Position numbers and translations under genes: made by a program
Assembly (NCBI RefSeq): GCF_030247185.1
Contig: NC_080572.1
Coordinates: 173,048,975 to 173,112,974, forward strand
DNA: 64,000 nucleotides
Reading direction: 5' to 3'
From: Malaya genurostris
Lineage: Eukaryota; Arthropoda; Insecta; Diptera; Culicidae
Shown: piece by piece, positions 55,842 to 64,000 of the stretch
Position numbering within the stretch: position 1 is the stretch's first letter
Layout: every line of letters starts with the position of its first letter
The notes under the pieces: model-generated
What the model was told of the DNA's origin: nothing
Databases searched by the model: none
The model's input: only the letters and a program-made list of their open reading frames with translations

Positions 55842-56630
55842 TGTAAAATTAAAAATTTTTTGGAGTGAACTTTTTCCCATCCGTATGGAAATTTACGAAT
55901 ACCCTTTTTAAAAACTTCGACCGGTTGGGCCGCAATCCACGAATCGAACTATTCATCGTATTTGAAGACATGCTGCATCGACCGAAATAAATAGTAATCG
56001 TAAGGCGTAATGTTTAAACTATGCAGCGGGTGGGAAACTACTTCTAATTTGAACGTTTCTAAGCATGTTTTTACCAGCTGTACACATAGGCGAACATTGT
56101 CGTGTTACAAAATTACTTTGTGATATATTGTGACCGTTTTTCTTGCAATGCTCGGCTCAAACGCATCAATTATCGTCAGCAGACGTGATCTATTAACTCG
56201 CTTTCAGCAGCTCATAGTACTCTACACCCAGTTGGTCCCTTTAGGCCATGAATATTCTGAACGGCCGGGGTATCCATACGTTGCCCAAAGTTTTGAGTTA
56301 TTATAATGGACCCACATTTCATCGCCAGCTAAAATTAGATGAAAAAATCCTTTTCTTTTGTGCCGATGAAGCAGTTGTTCGGACGTGAAGAAACGGAGCT
56401 CGACGTCCCTTGGCTTCAATTCATACGGCACCTAATTGCGTACCTTTCTGTACATTTTCAATGCTTTCAAACGTTTCAAATGGCTCACTCCGAATGATTC
56501 TTCAATTCTCCGGCTCGTTATTCGTCTTCCAAATAAAAATTGCCATTTTCAAACCATGTAAACTTTGCTCAGATAGAGCATGCTCACCATACACTTCCAC
56601 CAAAATTAATCATTTTCATAGTCAAGAGAT
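55842..56630 (-). pseudogene. mariner (DD34D-type) transposase relic, nearly full length
   Basis: Minus-strand landmarks run in order. LVEVYGEHALSEQ and WFENGNFYLEDE mark the N-terminal region (56615-56540). ESFGVSHLKRLKALKMYRKV is the helix-turn-helix. MPYELKPRDVEL, then HKRKGFFHLILAGDEMWVHY hold the first Asp region (about 56340-56300). TCLETFKLEVVSHPLHSLNI and PYDYYLFRSMQHVFKYDE are the third Asp region (about 56070-55975). KGIRKFPYGWEKVHSKKF is the C-terminus (about 55860). A short internal deletion, stops and frameshifts inactivate it. The same subfamily is seen at 7300-8175. Confidence 0.82.
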
Positions 56631-59243
56631 ACTGTCGTTTACGCTTTAGCTAAATGACACATACTTATATAGAAACTGTATGTCATAAGCTTTCCCATGT
56701 TTATTTGCATATTCTTGATTTTAGAAATAGTTCGATAAGTATACACAATCGAAAAACGATACAAAGATATAAATACGCCGGAAATTTCGAAACCGATTTA
56801 AAGCGGTTCTACTACTCTTGTATAACAATAATTCTCCTGGAACTGAAACGTTAATAATCCCAAGACGAAAATTTGATACGGCATAGCCAGTAATCATCTA
56901 TCATTGAATATCATCTTCGCAGCAATTTTTTTCGCATTTTTTTCACCTTAATCATTCATCAGTCTGTTTTCGTTTTGATCGAAAAGAGTTTTGAGAATCT
57001 AAATAACCAACATAAAATCAGTCGAGTTACACTGCCAAATTGAGTCTCACTAAAAATGAGCGAGAGTCACATCTCAAATCAACCGAATTGAACAACATTA
57101 ATTAGTATTTGAGTTCAGTTCGTGTTCGGAATAAAAGACACCGGTTTGGATAGTCTTTTGTTCGAGCTACGATATTGAGCAGCATTTCTCGAATGCGAAG
57201 TATCTCTGAAAAACGTAAGAGATACATGATATCAATCAGAAACTTTGTGAAGAAATGTTGTTTTCGTTTTGTTAAGAATAATTAATTTCCAATATTCAAC
57301 GGCATAGTAATGTAGATCCACAACAAAAAATCTTCCACCAGCTGAAGACTGTTTGACCAGCTGAAAGCCCGAGTCGATTTATAAAAAAAAAAAAATTTTT
57401 TCGTTTATGAACTCGCATTGCTTTGGATTCAACAAAAAACACAACAATTGATTAGAGATAGTTGCGGAGTTGAAAAACTTATTGATGAAATTCCACACAA
57501 AATGTCATTTGTCATGAGATGAATAGGGTTTTCATCACGAACAGCTTTTACGAAGCTCACCTACCGTTCGGTCGATTTCCGAAAACTCTCATTACTACTG
57601 CCTTATAGTATGTTTCACTTTGATCTACGTACGTTACAATGTGTGTACCAGATTCTTTTCCCATAATCATGAAGCTGATTCTACTGCAAAGATAACAGAA
57701 ATCCCGAATGTAAGCGTACTTCCCACATTGAACAAATTTGTTAGAATGATTCAGCTACACTGGGACCGTGATTTTAATCATTTTATTAAACAACTTTGCT
57801 ACAATTCCGGATAGTACCCGAAAGCCCGCACAAAAAAATGACAATTCCAGAAACAGCAAACCTTCCGAAACAGTGTGATAAAAGCATCGCCCGGTGTCAT
57901 TTGCTAGGTTGATTATCATCATGCCCATTTCTATCCATCCATAATTCAGATCCATTTGATTAGCACCATAAAAATGAGTACGAACCGAAAGACCTCGAGG
58001 AAAATCTGTTGCATATATGCTGGGGCTGCGATAGACTGCGTACGACGAGGACATCAACAACGACAATGACAACGACGATGACAGCAGCCTTCGGTAGGCT
58101 GTCCGATGGTAAATCGGACACGCGCCACCAAGGGTCGCCTTTCATCTTCCTAATTACCTACCGACATGGTGATTGGCAATAAACGTTTGTGAAGGTACAC
58201 TGGCGCACACATACACACTTACTCACCCAGCTATTAAATATTCCAGCAAACGACGTCGTGCCCTCCGTACCGCTACCGTTCCTAATGAAGGTACATGTGT
58301 ACTTAAATATTATTTGGAAGCCCAAGCCGGCCTTCCCAGAAACCTGACGTTAAGAAATAATTTTACCTAATATGAATTACCCAATGAGCCATTTTCACAA
58401 AATGTGCAAGATAAAATTTCGTTACTGCCTTCCGCTCGTATCCCCTGAAAGATTTTTTCACGAACAACAAATAACTTCACGCTTCTGGCTTTTTGATATC
58501 ATTCCGCGGAACCTGGCCTCACTGGGTAGGGTGTATGCAAAAGTGTACAATTAACTAATCCGAATATGTCTCAAACAATATAGACAAAGTGATCGACAAA
58601 GGAAGCTCCGATACAGTTTTAGCGATTAAGCCAATGAATTTTCGTTCTTCGGCCACCCTAACCCAGATTATTTCCACTTATAACGAGTCTATTTTATTGT
58701 AAATCAGCTAAACGAGCGTTCGTCCTCAGGCTCCCAGAATCCTCCTACGTCGTCTTCCGGAAGTCGTCTCCGAAAGCCTACCAGAAAAATGAAAACTGTC
58801 CTTTCCACTGGTTATGTTATTAAAATTTATGTACACCAAACCGAACAACAAACGATCGCTCTGCCACCGCCCCCCACTCGACCGGAGTAAGTTTTTCCTT
58901 CATTTCTTCGACCTTCCTCTAGGGAGGGGTGGAATCATTCCCGAGGAAAGCCTCGTTAAGCGCTGACGACGAAGAACCGACGACAAAAGCGCTGAAGAAT
59001 TATGAGAATGCTAATAAATCTCCATAAACATTACCGGCGCCCACACACTCGTATCGCAGTTTCTTCCTGTTGTCCTTCTTCGCCTGTAAGACATATGACG
59101 GAGAAAATGTCGGACATCAACAAATTGGAAGGATACGCCGTGCATCGCTCCCGGTATCAAAGAATTTGTCTTGTAACCTCCGAGGCGATGATTTCGTAGG
59201 CTCCAACCAAAGGGACACGAGTCGCCTGTTGGACGTGTGTGTG

Positions 59244-59247
<4 letters not shown>
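56631..59247. other. Single-copy region, no supported exon
   Basis: AT-rich until about 57740, then more balanced to 59560. Frames up to 105 codons (57755-58072 minus) overlap and have no domain. A CGACGA/GACAAC run near 58045-58085 produces a low-complexity Val-rich minus frame. Presumed intronic or intergenic. Confidence 0.35.

Positions 59248-59313
<66 letters not shown>
59236..59313. repeat. GT then GA microsatellite
   Basis: A short GT run (59236-59246) is followed by about 32 uninterrupted GA dinucleotides (59249-59313). Overlapping artefactual Arg-Glu and Ser-Leu frames cover it on both strands. Confidence 0.97.
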
Positions 59314-59318
<5 letters not shown>

Positions 59319-60019
59319 GGATCGGCGTCAAGTTTCCAGGGGTGGCGATTTTTCATATGATAAATGATTTCGAGGCGAATAACCTGCTGACGTTCGAAAC
59401 GAAAGGAAGGTGAAAACACACTCACAGACACGAACACTGATATGATGAAGATTCATTGGGATCGTGGGGCTACGAAAAGGTTGACACGTGTTCGAGGGTC
59501 ACTGTTGCCGAATAACGAGCTACCGATGATGTTGGTCGCAATGTGTTCACCTACTGCGAAAATTTCGGCCGACAAAAAGTTTGAGTTTTCTCAGATTCCT
59601 TTGTTGTTGTAAGTAATTCTGAAACGAATCGTTTACACAGTTCTTCAAATCTCGGGGATTGAAAATTTTTAACATCGAATGTTTCCAAGCTTTCATATCA
59701 TATCATTCATTTATCATTCGAAAAGTACAGCGTCAGACGCGTGCCATATTGAATGTCCAAAAACTATTAGCGAAATTATTACCAGTGAAAAGAATTATTT
59801 GTATACAAGGCAGGGTTGAATCAACTGCCTTGAATTTGATCGCAATTGATACAAGTACTTATAAAGAAGATAAACATAATGGGACACGAAAAGGCATAAC
59901 ACAAAAAATGTGAATATAAAATATTTCGTCGCAACGTATATGTTTCTTTTAACTGCCACACTCTCTTACACCTAATAGCTCCAATTGAAAGTCATTTAGT
60001 AGTGAATGCAACTAGTCTC
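59314..60019. other. Spacer
   Basis: An 84-codon frame (59659-59913, +) is not recognised. No other feature. Confidence 0.3.
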
Positions 60020-60310
60020 AACGAAAATAAGTAATGTTCAAGTGGAAGAGATTTCTTTTGAAGGAACCTACTGCTCATTTTGTCCAAAAAACAACAAATT
60101 TGAAAAATAGCTCAACTTTTGGTATGGCTTCGTCGAATCTAGAAAACATTTGCATCCTCCAGTTTATTAAAAACTTTATCAGTAGTAAGACAGAGGAAGA
60201 TAATGGGTCGTTCTTAAATTTCAAGTTCAAGTGCACCACATTTGGCCAAATTGTCCACTATTTCAATGCCTGGAATGGAGCGATGCGCTGGGACCCATTG
60301 ATTTGATTAT
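60020..60310 (-). pseudogene. LINE RNase H fragment
   Basis: Minus-strand text from 60303 reads WVPAHRSIPGIEIVDNLAKC, the conserved RNase H C-terminal block of non-LTR retrotransposons (compare VWVPVHCSIPGNERTD at 28090-28770). It is followed by increasingly broken frames with several stops (TAA after LELEI, TAG after LEDANVF). Dead fragment, about 290 bp. Confidence 0.65.
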
Positions 60311-60676
60311 AGTTATTAAATAAATCTCTCAGATACTTTCAGATACATTTTTATCTGAGTCAATATGCCGGAACTTATTGGCCATGTGTTTTTGGATTTC
60401 CAACGAGTGTCGGTGATCTGGGACTTCACACGTCTCACGTCGCTTGTATGTTCATATGTTCGTTATTATTTAGGGTTGAAGTTCGACAGTTATTGATAAT
60501 AATCAATGGATTGAATACCGCATTAGCAGACGTGTCCACCCAATGTGCATTTGGAATCAATCTGAGCAATCATTTTACTCATATGCTGAAGCAGAATCAC
60601 ACTTCCTTAAAAAGGAAGTTTTCGCCATAGAGAGTTAGATATCTAGCTTAACAGTTTATTTGGGTAAATTGCCCAA
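60311..60676. other. Spacer
   Basis: Nothing recognised; flanks the left side of the tandem duplication. Confidence 0.3.
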
Positions 60677-62479
60677 GGTATCTTGAAATGGTTTAGCTGA
60701 TAGCTTTGAGGTCTATAATAGAAATCACTCAATTATTTTCCCGTTGTATCTGCATACATGGATGAAAAGACTAGATGAACATTAGTTCAGGACCTAAGAG
60801 CAAACGACAGTTTGTCTTTGTTTACTTTCTCTTTCGATTATTAGGGTGCTCTTAGCAATTTTTCTCCTAACAATTTGCGGAAAATAATATTTAAAACTGT
60901 CATCTTTCAAGTTGCCGGAAATCAGGTCTTATAATACAAACGAATGTTGTTTACTGTCCGACGTTTCGGCTTTTGGTGTAAGGCTTTTTCAAGGAAAATA
61001 AAATCTATCGTTTACAGTCAAAATGTTGATGTCTGACGCAACGTTGTCTGGTCAATTTTAGAACATGCTTTAAGATATATTGACTATATAACAAATATTA
61101 TGTTTGCATGAATTACGTACAGTGTCAACAGCTACTTAATTTGTCTGAAGATATTATCGAAAAATACGGCAGTATCCCGTAATAATTGAAAGAGAAAGTA
61201 AACAAAGACAAGTTGTTGTTTGCACCTAGGACCTAATCTAACGTTCATCGAGAACTGTCGGTCTTATTCAAGTTAAAATTGTAAAGAAAAGGATTGTAAA
61301 GGATTGAGCCTTGCGAGAAACCATTGAAACTATTCCGCCAAATCGTCATGCGAAATAAACAGGGTGCTTCATCTTTTATGTCGGTGAGTAAGCACTGAAT
61401 AACTATCACATTTACCAACCGAGCGATTACATCAGATATGTTTTGGGAACGTCAATTCAGTGCGATAAATGATGTCAGTGGAACGAAATTACGAAAAACA
61501 AACTGAGTATCTGTCGAAGGATATGAGTATAAGTTGTAATAGGAAGCTAGTTTCCCGGAGTTTTAATTGACGCTTGCTATCCCTTGTCTCCAGCCAGGTG
61601 GAACAATTTTTTTTACTCAAGAAACATGTTGGACAGTTGCAACAAGCGTCTTTTTGTGAACGCAGCCAGATTCTTTACCCAGTTGAATTATTTCGGTCTA
61701 ACACAGGAGCATTATTGTTACAAGACAACAGTGCTATTGTAAATTCAATCATGGAAATATTCTTTGAGTAATACCAGAATCTGAATAAACTTGTTTAGAA
61801 ATATGAATTATTCAAACAATTCAAGTGTTCTTCGTTCTTATTGCCTAAGTTATGATTCCTCATTCACCAGGCCTTGTGCCAATGAGTGTTTTATGAATCT
61901 TCTTTAGACGGGCCTCGTCAAAATGTCTAAAAACGATTGGTTGGTGAAATGTTTCATCGGATTTCGACTGATGTCTGAGTAGAGAGCATTACGATGGAAA
62001 TTTGCTTCTCAAAATAGGTTGGTTTTATCAATATTATGATGTTATAAATTTCGGCATGTAGAGGACAGGACACGATGTTATAGTACTATCTAATGGTCTA
62101 AATCTAAAAAAAGTTGAATCTAATGGTACAAAAAAGTGAACATGTTCAAATAAATCTACTAAGATGTAATTATCTAGTGACGATGTTTGAAGAAACTGGG
62201 AAATTTTAGAAAACCAATTTATAGTTTATATTCTATAAAAACTTTCACACGAGTAGAACGATTTCTGAAGTCATTTCAAAAATTTTAGATGACAACAACA
62301 AGTTATTTATAAGGTTTGTAAAATTGAAGTGAGTAATACTTGTAATTAAACATTGAGGTATGGTATTTTTATGGACTATTTGAAATGTTTGAACAAATAT
62401 TTCATATTTCCCATCGTAACATAACTTATACTTAAGGGATTACTTCTTTTTTTTTGTCTGAATATGAGTAATATGAGGA
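60677..62479. repeat. Tandem duplication, unit 1 (1803 bp)
   Basis: The sequence from GGTATCTTGAAATGGTTTAG at 60677 starts again at 62480 and runs on to the window end with only about a dozen substitutions and one A-run length change over some 1.52 kb. The unit contains a family A foldback MITE (60774-61249) and about 1.2 kb of unrecognised AT-rich DNA. The 65-codon frames at 61574 and 63377 are identical for this reason alone and have no recognised motif. Confidence 0.93.
60774..61249. mobile_element. Foldback MITE, family A, copy 3, with internal insert
   Basis: The ends GATGAACATTAG (60774) and complement CTAACGTTCATC (61249) continue inward as AGGACCTAAGAGCAAACG, then the family core with TTTACTTTCTCTTTCGATTA. 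Relative to copies 1 and 2 there is about 230 bp extra between CATCTTTCAAGT (about 60912) and ATTATCGAAAAATACGG (about 61153). The extra block carries GTCCGACGTTTCGGCTTTTG and ends near AATTTGTCTGAAG. It is either a nested element or the longer parental form. Confidence 0.78.
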
Positions 62480-64000
62480 GGTATCTTGAAATGGTTTAGC
62501 TGATAGCTTTGAGGTCTATAATAGAAATAACTCAATTATTTTCCCGTTGTATCTGCATACATGGATGAAAAGACTAGATGAACATTAGTTCAGGACCTAA
62601 GAGCAAACGACAATTTGTCTTTGTTTACTTTCTCTTTCGATTATTACGGTGCTCTTAGCAATTTTTCTCCTAACAATTTGCGGAAAATAATATTTAAAAC
62701 TGTCATCTTTCAAGTTGCCGGAAATCAGGTCTTATAATACAAACGAATGTTGTTTACTGTCCGACGTTTCGGCTTTTGATGTAAGGCTTTTTCAAGGAAA
62801 ATAAAATCTATCGTTTACAGTCAAAATGTTGATGTCTGACGCAACGTTGTCTGGTCAATTTTAGAACATGCTTTAAGATATATTGACTATATAACAAATA
62901 TTATGTTTGCATGAATTACGTACAGTGTCAACAGCCACTTAATTTGTCTGAAGATATTATCGAAAAATACGGCAGTATCCCGTAATAATTGAAAGAGAAA
63001 GTAAACAAAGACAAGTTGTTGTTTGCACCTAGGACCTAATCTAACGTTCATCGAGAACTGTCGGTCTTATTCAAGTTAAAATTGTAAAGAAAAGGATTGT
63101 AAAGGATTGAGCCTTGCGAGAAACCATTGAAACTATTCCGCCAAATCGTCATGCGAAATAAACAGGGTGCTTCATCTTTTATGTCGGTGAGTAAGCACTG
63201 AATAACTATCACATTTACCAACCGAGCGATTACATCAGATATGTTTTGGGAACGTCAATTCAGTGCGATAAATGATGTCAGTGGAACGAAATTACGAAAA
63301 ACAAACTGAGTATCTGTCGAAGGATATGAGTATAAGTTGTGATAGGAAGCTAGTTTCCCGGAGTTTTAATTGACGCTTGCTATCCCTTGTCTCCAGCCAG
63401 GTGGAACAATTTTTTTTACTCAAGAAACATGTTGGACAGTTGCAACAAGCGTCTTTTTGTGAACGCAGCCAGATTCTTTACCCAGTTGAATTATTTCGGT
63501 CTAACACAGGAGCATTATTGTTACAAGACAACAGTGCTATTGTAAATTCAATCATGGAAATATTCTTTGAGTAATACCAGAATCTGAATAAACTTGTTTA
63601 GAAATATGAATTATTCAAACAATTCAAGTGTTCTTCGTTCTTATTGCCTAAATTATGATTCCTCATTCACCAGGCCTTGTGCCACTGAGTGTTTTATGAA
63701 TCTTCTTTAGACGGGCCTCGTCAAAATGTCTAAAAACGATTGGTTGGTGAAATGTTTCATCGGATTTCGGCTGATGTCTGAGTAGAGAGCATTACGATGG
63801 AAATTTGCTTCTCAAAATAGGTTGGTTTTATCATTGTTATGATGTTATAAATTTCGGCATGTAGAGGACAGGACACGATGTTATAGTACTATCTAATGGT
63901 CTAAATCTAAAAAAAAGTTGAATCTAATGGTACAAAAAAGTGAACATGTTCAAATAAATCTACTAAGATGTAATTATCTAGTGACGATGTTTGAAGAAAC
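62480..64000. repeat. Tandem duplication, unit 2 (cut by window end)
   Basis: Copy of 60677-62196 at an offset of 1803-1804 bp; the last bases of the window correspond to 62196. Differences are scattered single substitutions (for example ATTAGGG to ATTACGG, GGCTTTTGG to GGCTTTTGA, AATATTATG to ATTGTTATG) and one extra A near 63915. More copies could follow beyond the window. Confidence 0.93.
62577..63052. mobile_element. Foldback MITE, family A, copy 4
   Basis: Duplicate of the 60774-61249 element inside tandem unit 2, including its internal 230-bp insert. It arose by the segmental duplication, not by a separate transposition, because the flanks are identical too. Confidence 0.85.

Noticed and set aside
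59011..59437. Ser-Leu and Arg-Glu rich frames
   Set aside because: Produced by the GA microsatellite on the two strands.
61574..61771. Identical 65-codon frames at 61574 and 63377
   Set aside because: Identity reflects the 1.8-kb tandem duplication; no motif, and the start codon is TTG.

Overview
The window reads as a stretch of a repeat-rich dipteran genome, most likely a mosquito. It is probably intronic or intergenic DNA of a large bruno-3/CELF-type RNA-binding protein gene. The one host-gene feature I can support is a 49-nt exon at 51445-51493 (+). It has a pyrimidine-rich AG acceptor, a GTAAGT donor and a coding sequence, MNRAIQVKPADSENRG, that matches the end of RRM1 and the start of the linker in CELF/Bruno proteins. 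No neighbouring CELF exon was found on either side, so the flanking introns would be very long. Mosquito is suggested by the DD37E transposon family (first described from mosquitoes), the tRNA-derived SINEs and the LINE types. That identification is inference.

Most of the recognisable content is mobile DNA, much of it decayed and nested. There are six Tc1/mariner-superfamily relics: 7300-8175 (-), 12690-13310 (-), 18930-19480 (+), 23286-24480 (-), the rearranged element 24656-25580 (+) and 55842-56630 (-). A DD37E element of 1.29 kb (31183-32471) keeps TA duplications and terminal repeats but carries two nonsense codons and a frameshift. Non-LTR retrotransposon pieces lie at 15478-15915, 26232-27893 (-), 28090-28770, 30880-31182 (continuing after the DD37E insertion) and 60020-60310 (-). 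An intact LINE ORF1/gag-like frame stands alone at 36592-37626.

Non-autonomous elements are abundant. There are three hAT-type MITEs with 8-bp duplications, two of them inside mariner relics and one inside a TTAA-flanked MITE. There are two TTAA-flanked MITEs, two Harbinger-like elements flanked by TAA, and a four-copy foldback family sharing the arm TTTGTTTACTTTCTCTTTCG. Others are a CATTTCGCCGAA family, a TA-flanked 0.6-kb MITE, a long foldback element, and three copies of one tRNA-derived SINE, two with exact target-site duplications. The right end of the window is a recent tandem duplication with a 1803-bp period.

Between the repeats are GC-richer single-copy islands: about 298-1400, 10080-11340, 16270-18240, 29090-30730, 32900-36000, 42340-45500, 48150-52480 and 57740-59560. 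They show no convincing protein-coding exon apart from the CELF one and may hold regulatory or untranslated sequence. Three TATA-plus-initiator pairs (about 6032, 13900 and 52825) are possible promoters or TE-borne promoters.
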